Of a stretch of DNA of 64,000 nucleotides, positions 23,771 through 37,208 are shown piece by piece. The translations under genes and the position numbers were made by a program. The stretch covers positions 682,001 through 746,000 of the forward strand of contig VTFK01000032.1 in the NCBI GenBank assembly GCA_009617715.1, given 5' to 3'. Below the pieces are notes generated by a model that worked only from the letters and a program-made list of their open reading frames with translations, was not told the origin of the DNA and did no database searches. The stretch comes from Plectrocnemia conspersa (taxonomy: Eukaryota > Arthropoda > Insecta > Trichoptera > Polycentropodidae). Each line of letters starts with the position of its first letter. The stretch's first letter is position 1.

Positions 23771-26555
23771 TGCCTGTAAATAACTGTGTTATAACCCGAA
23801 TCGTTACTAAATAGGACTTAGATAACTGACAAACGTTGCTCAAGGGTATTTAGACATTTGTTAATTAACATTGATTCAAATTTTAACAAAAACTATTTCT
23901 AAAAATATGCGGCTTTGAGGTGGCGTACGACGCAAAGATACTTTGGCACATACGCGGTTAAATGTCTGAAAAAGAAACTGTATTTCTGCCTCAGACTTCC
24001 TAGTTATAACATAAAAATTACGTTTTGTGCGTTATAGATGCAACTAAATTAGTATAGTATTTTTTTAAACTGTAGATTTTTATTAATCAATTATGACCCA
24101 CATTATTTTTTTTTAATAATGTTAAAAATATGAGTCAACCCATAATTTATGGTGATGAATTTTCAATACATTCGAGTCAACATTTTCACGAAATTTTTGT
24201 TTTTTTCGTTTCGATCAACATTTATTCCCTTACAAAATAAAATCAATTCAGACTTATCAGCTTAATAAGTAACTCGCTGAAATCATGTTAAAGAATTCAT
24301 ACATAGAGATGTATTTTATTATTCGTGTACTCTTTGTAATGGTATCAACACATTACGCTCCGTTCACGCGTTTTCGCGTAATAGCAAATTTTGTGGTTAG
24401 TCCGTTTACTCATTTTCGATGTGTACAAATAATGTAATTTAAGCTTAGAAATCTCAATTAAGACAATAACTTTTATCTATAAATGGCAAAATCTTTATTT
24501 ATTATTTTATATAAAATTTCTTAAAAATAACAAGAAATTTTATTTTCAGCAGTCAGACAGACTACAATTTTTACAAGTGATTTTTGTAATAAAAATGTTG
24601 ACATTAGAGATTGATATCTGATTTTAGTTATTTTACATATTGCAACTTTAGGTATTTTATCGCATACTCTGCTCCTATAAAATTTCCGTGACTATTTGCA
24701 TAAAATGTTTACTGGGAATTACACTGAGTCATTTCCTTATTGCGAAATTTTGCAGATACTTTCGGACTTGTGAGTGATTTTATAATATGGTTAAGAAATT
24801 AAATTAAATTATTTTAAGACAAACGTAACTAAACTGAGGATAAGGTCAATTAATTTTTTGTAAGATTTTGAATGATGTAGCTGAGGTACATTTGTCGGTA
24901 ATAAGTATTTGACTAAAAAATGTGAGAGCAAATGGTTTTTCAATACTTGCTTTTGCCATCAATAATAAGTATAGAATTTAAATATGAAATACAGTAGATC
25001 CCCAATAACACGGTAAATTGAGTTGTATGTATATACAAATAAAATAATAATTCTCATCATTACAATACAATACTACATACTGATTAAGCATCCATTATAT
25101 TTTATAGACCTTGCTCATTACATTTTTTTTATTAAAATACAAATATTCTCTCATTAAAGCATTTAAAATCAAGGTAAAACATTTAAAATGTTTTTAAAAC
25201 TTATCTTGTATCAAAAATATTAAACATTATCAGTCTTTTTATCAATTTTTTTTAATAAATAGTTTTATTTATGTATCAACTGTTTACACGAGTATACTTT
25301 TTACTCTTTTTGGACTAGTAGCACTGACTTTATTTATATGAAAATGATGGTTACAGATTCAGAGATCTATATTTTTAGTTCAGTCTTATCTTTGTTAAAC
25401 ATATTTCTTTCTTTTTTCAATAACGAGTTTTATACTAGAAAGTTTTTGACTTTTGTATATAAAATCTTAATATTATAATTAAATCGCTGAAAATGTTTCT
25501 TTTTATATAAAGTTTTCTTTCACTGATTAGTTTGTGGTGGTTGTGGATATACCTTATTTTTACGGTCAGAAAATATACCCAATTAAATGCATTGTTTTAC
25601 TGTAATAATTCTGTTTATTTTATACACGTGTATTAATTGCTAATAAAACTGATGCAATAATATTGCCGATAAGATAAATATTTATTGTATTTTCAGCGAC
25701 ATCTGTACTTGCGCTGCAACTTTAGATTGGTTAGATTAATGTTAAAATAATGATGAACATATACATACATATATAAAAAATTAAAGGTTTTGTTTATTAT
25801 TTATATATCTGATTTTATTTCGACGTATCTTATAAGTGGCACTCTTGCATCGATAGTTTTTATGCATTTTTTCTGCGATTTTATTTATTAAATTAATTAT
25901 ATCTGTATTCTTCCTAAATTATACACCAGCCAATATCATATCTTATAATACAAAAAATGAAATAAAACGAAAAGATAAGTGGTTTTATATATAGACAGTG
26001 ACGCCGTTAAGAGCGAGTTGTTTCAATGCGATTTCGAGTGTGTTCTAAATTTGGTATTGGTCTTCTTATCTCGTCTGCGTTTCTTTTTAAAGTTTTCCTT
26101 ACTTTATTTATATTTTCCATAAAAAATCTATCAAATCATAATAACATGTGGTGTTTTTCTTCTTGTATCTAATTATATCACAATTATACAACGTGTTAAC
26201 AAAACCTTATCTACAACGATTATTTATTTTTATAAAAAAAAAATGACCCAACCGAACTCACGTGATATTTTTCTATTATTTATTCAGATGATTTGTGTTT
26301 ACATTATTTTTTATGATTTTTACGCAAACTATCGTTAAGTTACATTAGCTAACTCAACACGTTTTATTACACTTTGATCCCGGTCGTTCAATATCAGCTT
26401 TTTCGTTATCAGTAGTGTATATTTATAAAACACTGATATCATAAGCTTGTTTAAAAATACGAATTATTATAATATACTGATCAGAGAATTATTTTTATAT
26501 GCTGAAACCTTATCATATATGTAGTATATTTATATGAAATAGATATTTTTGATCC

Positions 26556-26577
26556 ATCGTTTATATTTATAAACGAT
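26556..26577. repeat. 10-bp stem palindrome ATCGTTTATA/TATAAACGAT
   Basis: Arms of 10 bases separated by TT. It lies in a stretch (26,380-26,720) rich in GATA/TTATC words. Confidence 0.55.
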
Positions 26578-27834
26578 ACAAGTTAATCTATTGATTCTAT
26601 TTTTATGTGTGTATTTTTGATAATACATTAAATTATGATCTAATCGTTGATCGTATAAAATAATTTAGAGGTTATCAGTATTTTTGATTATCTGTTTATC
26701 TAAAATGATATACTATGCGTGATGGATTTTTAGATGATTGTGTATACATACTAAGTAATATATTATTGCGTTGAATTTTAATTCTTTATGTGTAATCTAT
26801 GATTATTTACGTATTTGATGCAGTAAAATTGAATGCTTATAGAGCGAGAGTGTCTGATAACTTTATCAGTTTTGTTTATGTTATAAAAGTATATTTATCA
26901 CTTCTTTAATCAGTTAATATAAAATAACTTATTTATTAAATTTATTATTCAGCAAATACTTTTTTTAGTCATATGAAAAAAATCTTTTTATGTTTATTAA
27001 TTTTATTATAAAACAAGTATTTGCATATTGAATTAAATAGTCTATAGACATATGTATGTAAATATTCATATTAACATATTACTTCATATGTAGTATCTAT
27101 ATTTAGCTTAGCTCTACCATTGTATTTCATTGTAAGTTAGTTATTCAATAGCATTATTTTAATGCTATAATTAACATTATAGTGACTTAAAACGCTTTAT
27201 AAATTATATTTAAGAAGAAAAATATATAAATGAAATGATACGAAATGGACCAGCTCCTCGTAGTTGACATTAAATACGCAGTTAAGAGCTTCCACTTTTT
27301 ATCCAAAACACACGCACGCTGGATTTATACAATCACATGTTTGGAGTTACTGTGAAATTACATAAATATGATTTTTTTTTTATTTTTTTTTGCGAAATAT
27401 TTATTTTTATATTTATATCGACAAGTCACTTTATGTATCTAATGGTGCTGGTTTTGTAAAATATGCTAGCAATCATTTATAGTAACTGCTGGCAGTGAAT
27501 TGCGGTTGATTTTAAATTATAGATCCCTATTCAAAAATGCTGTAATATTAATCAATAAAGGATGCGAATAACTTAGACGGCATTTACGTGTAGAAAGAAG
27601 CTCCTAGTTCTTTAATGAAAATTTATTCTATTATTATTCATAAAGCATAAAACGTTATTTATAATTTATAAAGCAAAAATAGCATTGTATTAAACTCCTT
27701 TTTGAATCATACGTAAAAATGCTACCAATTTATAAGACTAAGTTTAGCTTATCCAAGTCCAGAAGCTTTATGACCAACCCACATTATATGATGTGGTAAT
27801 CGAATTAGTCTAATACGATCATAGCTATTTTAAA

Positions 27835-28450
27835 CTTAGCTACCGCCGGTTAGGCGCCACTGTCACAGGAAGGACGTACGGGATGTGCAATTTTAGATCC
27901 TCGTCGTAATTTTCCTCATGCTCGTTTTTGCCATGGGAAATTACACTTGTCATCGACACTGACAAAGATTTGGACTATTTTCGTGCCAATGCGGAACAGA
28001 CTAAAAAACCTGATAATTTTTAAAGATGTGTTTGAACAAAGACATTGCGCAATATTTATCTTACTCATTTGGCATGTGATGTAGTATGACTGTTTATGTT
28101 CTTCTCTTCGAACAATGGACCGTGTGCTCGCACATGCCTAAGGAGACGATGGCACTTCTTCTAAATTTAATATTTCTCGTTCTATTATGATCCCGTCGAC
28201 CAATCCTTTGTCACGTAATTCCACTCTCGAGTCCCGTTATATCCTCGACCAATTATAGGAGCAAAAATAAGCGTCTTCTATTTTTACACCGTCATCTTTT
28301 CGACTCAGTCGCAACTTCTATTTCGGCATCTTTTCTCCTCTGCAGCTTCTTTTTGTCTACTCCAACTCGACTTTGCCTTTTTCTCTCTCTTTACCATTTA
28401 TAAACGATGGCTTCGCCCTTTGTGGTCGTCTATTCTTGGCTGGGACGAAA
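27835..28450. promoter_or_regulatory. Candidate regulatory island, pyrimidine-rich
   Basis: GC-richer than its surroundings (for example CGCCGGTTAGGCGCCACTG at about 27,843) and, at 28,300-28,400, strongly pyrimidine-biased with repeated CTTCT/CTTTT words. No ORF, repeat copy or splice pair explains it. Function unknown. Confidence 0.25.
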
Positions 28451-28739
28451 CTCTTTTAGTTTTTCGCTATAAACATAATAGATTATTAAAATATTATATT
28501 ATATTGGATTCATTTTATAGGATGCTATCAATTTGTTTCCGAACTATTTCATATATTTGTTTGATGTCTACAAATACATTGCGTTTATTTTATAAATGAT
28601 TTTGCGGTGCGATGTTTGGACTCCTCAGCTAATATGATTTCACTGAAATGCCAGTTAAAATATATTTTCACTTCTAATAAATATTGACAGTAACATATAT
28701 ATTACATTTCATGTTCTTATATTTTTTATGATGCCTGCA

Positions 28740-29779
28740 CTACACTCTCTGGAAGCTGGCCAAGGTTGGCCAAAGACGGATATTATAGTGGGTTACTTCG
28801 GTCGAGTTCGGTTCTGCCCGCTCTAAAATCTCTCGGAAGCTGTCCGAGGCTACCGAGAACGGGAGGTAAAGTGTGGGTAATTCAGTCGACTTGGCCAGCT
28901 TCAAGCGCTTCCGAACATTGTCGGCAAACGGACCGAAGTTGGAACTGCTCTTTCGAGCGCGAGCGTTGAAATACTTCCTCTTTCTCGCGTGTTAAGTGAA
29001 GAGAATGATAGAGATAATGATATGGTTTTTCGCAAACTGAGATAGAACTAGTAACTCGGTTCAATTTCAGTATGTGTGTAGGCGTTCTATGGTTAACACG
29101 CACGTCGAGCGCTGCATCGTGGTCACGTGGTCAAATTATAATACCACATACTTATCGGGTACTTCAACAGACTCTTACTGACATCTTTGAATATTTTAGG
29201 GCACCAAAAGGGATTAATTATATGTTTGATAGTATATTCTTCTAACAGATATCGTTATTATATTTTTTTCATACAATATTAAATAATTAGTGGTACTTGA
29301 TTTTGTTAAAAAAAATCGTTTCGAATATCCTTTTGTATTTTCCTAGATCGGTTTATATAAATGTCACACCATAACGAATTCTTATTTAGAATCGATGTCG
29401 ACAAATTCTAGGATAGTCACAGATGTGGTGTTCGTATTCTGAAGTATCATTTTTATGCCTTATGGCATTTTGCAAAAGCCGACAAAGATTTTGCGTAAAT
29501 TGCATATTTAGGATCGAAAAGTTTTCACTGATATTGTATTGGTGAGTGCCCACATAAACTTTTGTAATTATCAGTAGCGTAATTTTAATAATATGACAAT
29601 TTAAAAATTGCGATTATTTGGCACATTTTTTGATCGCGCGCAAATATGCCAGCTGTACATGACAGCAGCCGCCGTGCGGACGTCATTCACGCCCGCCGTC
29701 CGGACGGCATATGAAATGTGTGGCAATGTGGCCGCTACTCGGAAGTCGGCGACACTGCCAGACATTCCAGAGAGTGTAG
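28740..29779. mobile_element. Candidate DNA transposon with perfect 15-bp inverted ends
   Basis: CTACACTCTCTGGAA at 28,740-28,754 and its exact complement TTCCAGAGAGTGTAG at 29,765-29,779 bracket about 1.04 kb, of which the outer 150-250 bases are GC-richer than the surroundings. A second, diverged version (CTCTCGGAAGCTGTCCGAGG) lies about 90 bases inside the left end. No clear target duplication and no transposase motif were seen, so the superfamily is unknown. ORFs at 28,766-28,969, 28,882-29,103 and 29,601-29,825 are inside and unassigned. Confidence 0.45.
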
Positions 29780-30274
29780 TTCGAGCATTATAGTTTGAAT
29801 AGAAAAAAATAAAAAAACAATGCATTAGGTTCTAATTAAAGTATATTAAGCTAAAGATCTGAAACCTTTCAAATGTGCTCCTTAGCCTCTAAAACAATAT
29901 ATGCTATTGTTTCTATCTGATACAGCAGATTAGTAACTTAGTGTGGTTACTTAAATTATTTTTTATAGTATTTTATCGAATGACTTTTCTTAATTAGTAT
30001 AAAAATTGAATTATAAAATATTGTTATAGCGTTACTTTTGATGACTTTCAATACAAAAAAATTACCATTATTTGTGTTACTCCACACCTAGCAAGCATAT
30101 GGTATAATAAATAATAATTGTTAACGCACTCTTTATGTTAAATACTGGAGTGCTGGTGTAAGCCCAGGTATTTGACGCTAGATTTCAATTCTACGTTTCT
30201 TTCCTCTTTGGTTTGGGGAGGCGGTAGCAGTTTGTCTACGTTTCGTATATATATTTGACTATGCTGTCAATGAA

Positions 30275-30375
30275 TATTTTTATATTTTCACTAGTAGAGA
30301 TATATATATCTATCAGTAAAAATGTATTTCAATATGATTTCACTGAAATGTTAGCGAAAATTTAAGTTTACACAC
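30275..30375. repeat. Short copy of the CACTAGTA/ATATATAT repeat
   Basis: TTTTCACTAGTAGAGATATATATATC, AAAAATGTATTTC and ATATGATTTCACTGAAATG are shared with 46,040-46,280; the last word also occurs at about 28,633. These are fragments of the AT-rich part of the composite repeat. Confidence 0.5.
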
Positions 30376-31095
30376 TCAATGTAACATATATATATTTATA
30401 CACATAAATGATATGTCGCCAACTGATAAATTCACAGCTTATTATTATTAAAATAGCTTAATATTCAAAATTTCTTTTTATCGCGCTTAAAAATGCATGT
30501 AAACACACCTGTATTTGAAGTCATTAAACCAGCTGTCAAAATATATTGATCGTTTTGTGACGCGATGCTTCTAATGTTTACAAACACACCTTGCCACTAA
30601 GTACAGTCTGTATCAAAATTTATTCTGATAACAAATTTAACTGGCAATGTTGGGTTATTTTTAGGAGGACTTAGGAACCTTTTTGTGTCGTGAGAAGATG
30701 GATTCTCCGTCCTTCGCGGTTGACTAATGAAAACTAAACGTTTGTTGCGGCACTCTAATTTTAACCGTGGAACATGTGACACGTATGTTCTGGTTGCGAT
30801 TCGGTTATGTGTAGTTAGTAACGAGTTACGAAACCCTATTGCCGGTTACATCTAGATACTTATTGGGTTTATGTGGTGTTTATGGTCCTTGGTAGACAAG
30901 GAAGTGTAGAAAATTCAATTGAAAGATATGGGATACTTTTAAGTGCGTTTGTAACATAAACAACGTTGTCCATAACATCATAACAAACTTAATAAAGAGG
31001 CACGTTTATACTTTGGACAATAACATCAGCACTGTAAGCTAAATTTAACTTTTATGAATCTAAATAGTTTTTAATATTCATATAATACAATTTTA

Positions 31096-31173
31096 CATGA
31101 TAAAATCATTTTTAAATATTTATTTTACTATGTTTATATAGTAAAATAAATATTTGAAAATGATTTTATCATG
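31096..31173. repeat. Near-perfect 36-bp hairpin with 6-nt loop
   Basis: Arms 31,096-31,131 and 31,138-31,173, starting CATGATAAAATCATTTTT and ending TTATCATG, around the loop GTTTAT. There is one non-complementary position, which would be a U-G wobble in plus-strand RNA. No related copy was noticed in the window. Confidence 0.8.
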
Positions 31174-33043
31174 CTGTAATATTTAAAAAGTATTGTCTAG
31201 TTCTTAACTACTTTTAAAATTAAGATGACTTGTTTAGACATGAATTCGTTTATTCCAAGTCGGAAGTGAAGTGGTAGTTTTAGGAAAATAAGCTTCTGAC
31301 TTCTGAAGGAAGTAATTTTGTATGACAGTTATCTGGCTTATATTCACATGATAATTGCGGGAAAGTTCAACGTCCCTTCTAGACATCTGTTCTTTGACCA
31401 ACGTCTGTGATTTGGGGCGGAACCAGACACTTTGTTTTTGTCTAATACTTATAATTTAGATCTAATTAGATTTTGTATCTGCGATTATATTAAAATCGGT
31501 ATATTTGTAAATTTTATTTCAAGTAAAGTCCACGGTTTATATGGATGGATGCTTTGAAACTAATATTGGATGGCGTTTAATGATTGTTAACGAAAAAATT
31601 GATGAGACTTTTGACTTTGATCATGGGTTATCACAATACTTTTATATTTTTAATCCTTAATAAAAAAAAAAGGCAAATCATAATAATATTTAATATGTAT
31701 AAAAATTTTAAAAATCAAAATATTTTATTTTTACTTATATCTGCCACAGAAAAACTGATTTTTTACTGAAAAATAATATTTTTTACCGCTTATACATATA
31801 TTTATGCACATAACTATTTTTTAAGTAACATATGCCATTAAACATGCATATATAAGTTGTATTAAATTCTTCACTGTCATATTAGCGTTGATAAAAACCT
31901 GATGTATTATTTTTAGGACGTATTTATTTATAAAAAAAAATAATTCTGGTTTCCAATCTTATATTGATTTTTTGTTGTTTCTTTATTTAGCTCGAGGCAG
32001 TTAAAAATTTTCCATCGACTGTTTATGCGTACTGCTCCAGTCTCTTTAAACGCTTTGGAATGCCCGAATCAGGTTTTTGGCGTTGCTCATGCTTCGAGTT
32101 CTTCACTTTCATAACATGCAAAAAATACTTGATCATTAAAATATTTATATCTTTCTACTACGTCATTATTTATTGTTGGAAAGGTTCATTGACAATCTAA
32201 ATGATCTCAAGAAAGTAGCTCTACCAGTGAGGTTGAAAATAATGTATAGGTACAAAGTCAATGACTTCACCATACGCGAGGAATCACAGCTACACTTATG
32301 CTTCAGACTGCTTAAAATATAATACATATATAATATATATATATATTTTAAAATATTACACAATGTAGCACATAAGTTTCTACTGACCTACGTTCAGAAT
32401 GCTTATGAATATTTAAAAAATATCTTATTCAAACACAACTGCGACATTCGTCTGCTTGACTACAATATTGCCAATGGCCTTTTTGAGTTTTTTTTATTTG
32501 TATTCAAGGTCATTTTGTCAATTTGGGTAATAATTAAGCATTAAAAATTGTGTTGACAAGTCTTCGAAGGAAAAGTTAGTGGTACTGTATATTATTATAC
32601 ACGGAAGAAACACACGTGCTTAAGATTTTAGTATTCTTCTTATCCAAATGTTCTTGTCCAACTATATTCTATTGAATTTGTTTTAAATTTTTTTTTTCTA
32701 TTTAAACTTACAAGTACATAATATCAATCTAACTAAACAGTTTTTCTTATTCAAAACGATAGCTTTTACAGAACAGGAAATTTACCACAACTGAGCTTTG
32801 TTTATTTGAAGATTAAGAACATAAATACGCGTTACATAAGCATATATGTATATATATATATATTTATAGTTTTATTGTTACATATGTATGTACATAATAA
32901 CCGACGTATAAATAAGTTTCCAAGCGCAGAATATATTGTAGCTGGGCGCCTTTCTAGCAATGGCTATATTCAGGTTGTAAAGTACATCAAAGTTGTTACT
33001 AAATTTAAATGGTGTCCTTTTTCGTGTCGTTGTCCTAAATCAG

Positions 33044-33115
33044 CCGAGTCAAATGTTTGCTGCTGATTGTGGGGTCGATCGACGAGGAGATTTATCACTC
33101 GCCGGCCGACCAATT
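33044..33115 (+). other. Candidate alternative, cryptic or first exon in the long intron
   Basis: A 72-bp, CpG-containing segment sits between a pyrimidine-rich tract ending CTAAATCAG (33,035-33,043) and a strong donor, ATT|GTAAGTG, at 33,116. Two of its three frames are open throughout; one contains ATG at 33,053 and reads MFAADCGVDRRGD. If it were spliced after exon 1 (13,304) the imposed frame would hit TGA within the segment, so it cannot be an ordinary coding insert there. It could be an alternative first exon, an NMD-triggering exon, an exon of a nested gene, or a conserved regulatory element that happens to hold splice-like motifs. Splice signals and open frames are directly visible; any function is inference. 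Confidence 0.3.
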
Positions 33116-35139
33116 GTAAGTGTTTTGTCTGTCGTGTATTAAAAATTCAATGCACCTCAAAGTTATTATGTAGTTTTTAAGTTGATAAGTTGTATTGCTA
33201 TGCAAAATGCACTACCTAAAAATTATCATATTTCGTTTATAACTAAATGTTATATTTAAAATAATTTAAATTTATAAATAAAGTAATATACATTAAAAAA
33301 AAACATAATAACGCAAATGATAAAACAGTATGATTTAGTACATAATAAAAAAATATATTTAATTCTAATTCATCATTAAAAAATATGTTAATGATTTAAT
33401 TATATTATCACTCAACAACATTGTTGCATTCAATACCATTAAAATAAGAATAGTTCAATAATATATTTTTTTGTTTAATTATGGCCCATAAATATTTTAT
33501 CGGTTTTATTATGAATTATTCCAGGGCCAATCCAATCATTTTTTTATGTTTTAAAATATTTTTAAAAATTTATATAAAAATCATTTTTGCATGATTTTAA
33601 TGATATGATACAGGATCGAGTCCACGTGCTTTATTTAATATTTAATTACAGAAAAGTTTTGCTTTTCATTATTTCATCGATGAATAGAAACCTTCCATTA
33701 CGAAATATAAAAAGCACCCCCAGATCATTTGACTCTAGATTTCACACCATTGCCTAGAGGCATTTATCGTTTTATCTTTTAACACCTTGACGACTAACGT
33801 AGTGCACCCCATTTGACTTGAATATATTATGTTTATGGTCAATATGAGATATATTAAAATGCCCTGCTTCTACTATTATAAATAATATATAAAAAATAAT
33901 TAAGCTTTATTTTTTTAATTAACTACAGCTTTCTTGTTAGACATTTAAAGTAACATTTCCATTTGTTTATGTTATTATAAAACTTTGATATCTATTTTTG
34001 TTATAAGTTATATTAATATAGATTAATTTTCACATTTTATTATGGTTACAGATTCTTCCTTATGTTTATTAAATATATGAGTCTCTGATCAATAATTTCT
34101 ATATGTACTTGTGTAATAACGATTCTTAAATTAACTGTTAATGTTTGTTATTGAGACCTACATTATTTTCGATTGAGTAATTCACGTGTAGCTAAATATA
34201 TCTCATGTTGAGAAACTACAGAATGTATAATAAAAAAACTAGTGCTGACAAATTCCAGTAGCTAATTGAAAATATCTGGAGATTTTCTGCGTTTGAGAAA
34301 TGATCTTAATATATCGAGGTTTATTAATATACCTTACACGTCGTCAATACGTAATAAATGCTTATATATATACAATATATATATAAAACGGATTGATCTC
34401 AGCACATACCTACTACATACACACGAGTTTTATTTATAACGACAAGGTCGTGCAAAAGTAACCACCGATAAAAACGAGCTGCTGATTCGCTGTGATGAGA
34501 TCTTTGAACGGTTGAGTCTCAGGAACAGGTGAACGACGCGATGAGATGATCATGATATATTTCAAGATCTTCTCAAGAGAGGTATTTTTAATTCATTCAC
34601 ATATATACATATGATTCTAATTGTGTATATAAGTACTATGCGAGGCTGTTTTTAATACAACCTTCAAAGTATACACATCTGGGTCAGTGCATGATAATGA
34701 AATAATTTGATACATTGAAATATGTATATATTACCACCAGACTGTCTATAGCTAAGAGCTTCTTTACAATATATATATATATATGAATTTGTACATACAT
34801 GGTGATTCATCACCATTATTATATGCTGTACGGCTGAGATAAATTATGCAGTCTGAAGTGCTTTTATCCTTTGTTTATAAACATACATAAAAAATACTTA
34901 ATTCATTAATGGGTTAGGAAGAGCAATGTGTGACGTCAAGGACGTCTAACCTGAGAGTTCTGATTTAGAAATTTAGAATTACAGAGAACTTATTACTTAA
35001 TACATGATTCATAGATACAAATAAGAATATTTTCTCTTAGTTAATCTTTATTAAAAGTTGGTAAGCTATTGACAAATTTATTGTTACATTGTTGTATGTT
35101 TTCCCAACAGTGTGTAGTTTGTCAATGATTTTAGTTTCA

Positions 35140-35345
35140 ATATCAAATTCGATATCAGTTAGCGCAATAAATTACCTTGATCAGCTCGATGTCGCGTGTC
35201 TTTGGCAAGGAATGCGCATGCGCAAACACACGAATTATGCTGTCACACCGTCGACAGCGTCTTTGATTTACGCCAGCGATTTATTATTATGCTCGTGATT
35301 CGTTCAGTCGACACAACCGCAGTGTATTGTTCTGGTAATCGAAGA
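35140..35345. promoter_or_regulatory. Candidate regulatory island with NRF-1-type palindrome
   Basis: TGCGCATGCGCA at 35,213-35,224 is a perfect copy of the palindromic site recognised by the NRF-1/Erect-wing family. Nearby CpG words include CGATGTCGCGTG and CACCGTCGACAGCG. It could be an alternative promoter or enhancer; no donor site clearly follows. Confidence 0.3.
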
Positions 35346-35425
35346 ACCTTCGTGCTTTGAATTACTGTATAGGTTCCTATACGTTAAAAACACACCTGAC
35401 TGGGTGTCCTTGGCAATGAAAATGG

Positions 35426-35455
35426 ACGATTAGTGACGAATCGGTCACTAATCGT
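35426..35455. repeat. Perfect 12-bp stem hairpin
   Basis: ACGATTAGTGAC (35,426-35,437), loop GAATCG, then GTCACTAATCGT (35,444-35,455). Mixed composition makes chance less likely than for the AT-only palindromes. Confidence 0.7.
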
Positions 35456-36309
35456 TTCGTTTGGGAGGTTAAATAATAATGAGGAAAAAATATTGCTGTA
35501 CATTTTAGACCGTCGTCTATTATTTAAAATGATTTGAAGCATTAGTTTTTTAGAATAATATATGTATATGAACTATTATTATTCTTGCGACATAATCGCT
35601 TGTTTATATAGAGCCGACAAGTCACCAGCATTTGACTCTGGGGTCCTCGTACTGAAAAGTTCTCAGTCCATTCTGGATGACGACCCAAGATCCACGGTCC
35701 CGCGGCGTGGCTCAAAATCATTAATATACATAGCACTCCTTAGAGCCAACATTTATTTCGATAAGCCCTGATTCGTATCTTTTTTTAGAAAGCAATTTTA
35801 ATCTGGTTCTGAAAAACAGTGTTATCTCTTTTGGCAAATGTTCACCACAATATTTTAAAATGTATGTAGCTTAGATAATTTATGTAATCTAGTAATTTCC
35901 TTGAATTTCATGAGCCCGTTGACCCTTCACTTATTAAAAAAACAATAGGTCAGATAGAACAAGATGTGATGTTGAAGGGTCAGATGTATTATTATTTATT
36001 ATTTATTTTATTAATATACATAGCTAATTGTGTAATCACTAAACAAATATAATTAAACCATACATATAAAACCTAATTAAAACATAGACAGAATATAAAA
36101 AAAATACTTGAAAATTATAATTTATTTCTGAATGCACGAAAGTGTTTCTTATTCCAATGATATTATATTATTTTTGCGGGTTGTCACACTTCTGGCCGTA
36201 CTCGTATCATTATAGCTAACTATCTTTAAATTATCTTCTATTTCTAGTATTAAATTTATGTTCATTCATATTTTTATGAAATACCTAATAAAATACGTTC
36301 TGGATTCTA

Positions 36310-36760
36310 ACCCTTAAGGGTATGACTTCGCAGCCAGTAAGACGCAGGTGGAAACTAGTGAGAATTTTACTAGATTATAAAACATATTGCGAGGTCGTTA
36401 TTCTCCGAGCGGTAATGGAGAAGCTGGCGGACGGATGATGTCAGTGTAAGATCTGCAGCGACAGTATTGCGGAGGTTTATTTATGTATGTGATCCGCGGG
36501 TAGGCCAAATCTGATTTTTTCGACTGTGCTCATGTCTTCGTATCTCTGCTGGTTCATTGGGGACCAGCCATATGTATTCAGTAACAAATAAATATTCATT
36601 CTATGCACCGGAGAATCCCTGCGAGTAATTTATGGAAACCCTGTAGTTCGACGGCTTTTGTGTGATCCCACTATTGTCTAGTTTATCCTTATTGATTAAT
36701 GTCCAAAACACTTTTGGTCACGCGAGTTTCAAGAATTTTCTAATTTATTTATAAATACTA
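36310..36760 (+). repeat. Unclassified dispersed repeat E, copy 3
   Basis: Shares TTCTCCGAGCGGTAATGGAG, AAGCTGGCGGACGGATGATG and TCAGTG with copy 2, and CACCGGAGAATCCCTG and ACTTTTGGTCACGCGAGTTT with copy 1. It holds only one version of the TTCTCCGAG unit, so the duplication in copy 2 is private to that copy or was lost here. Confidence 0.5.
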
Positions 36761-37208
36761 AAAAATTCATCTTCAATTTTTTTTGAATATTTAACCACTC
36801 CAATCTATCAATCATACTTTAACAACTAGTATATATATTTTTGTTTAAAACTACTCTCATTGCCATATTTTGTAATTTTTGCAACATCGTTTTATCTCAT
36901 TTATTAAGCATATATTATATTGTTGCACAATAATTGAAGTGAGGCAAACTTATAAACATCACCTCATATAAAAAGACTCGTCATAAATACGTTGTAATCC
37001 ATTCTACCGATCAACATATTAAAATACAATTTTATAACAAAAATATATGATGATTCTGAACTCATTTAAAGCTGAATTTTGTACTATTATTAATTGTAAA
37101 ATATAAAAATTTATTATATTTTTTTACTATATCTGATAATAATTAATAAGTGTAAAGGTATGCGCTGATTTTAAATCTGCTCCTTTTATAAATGTCTATT
37201 GTATAATT

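Larger units (their letters stand above)
13311..33043 (+). other. First part of the presumed first intron
   Basis: Besides the repeats, hairpins and candidate islands listed separately, this is AT-rich DNA with no exon I can support. A patch at 13,920-14,040 repeats TATTCGAATA-type words and may be an old hAT fragment. The ORFs at 13,305-13,741 lie just after the donor and are run-on of the GC-rich island. Confidence 0.5.
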
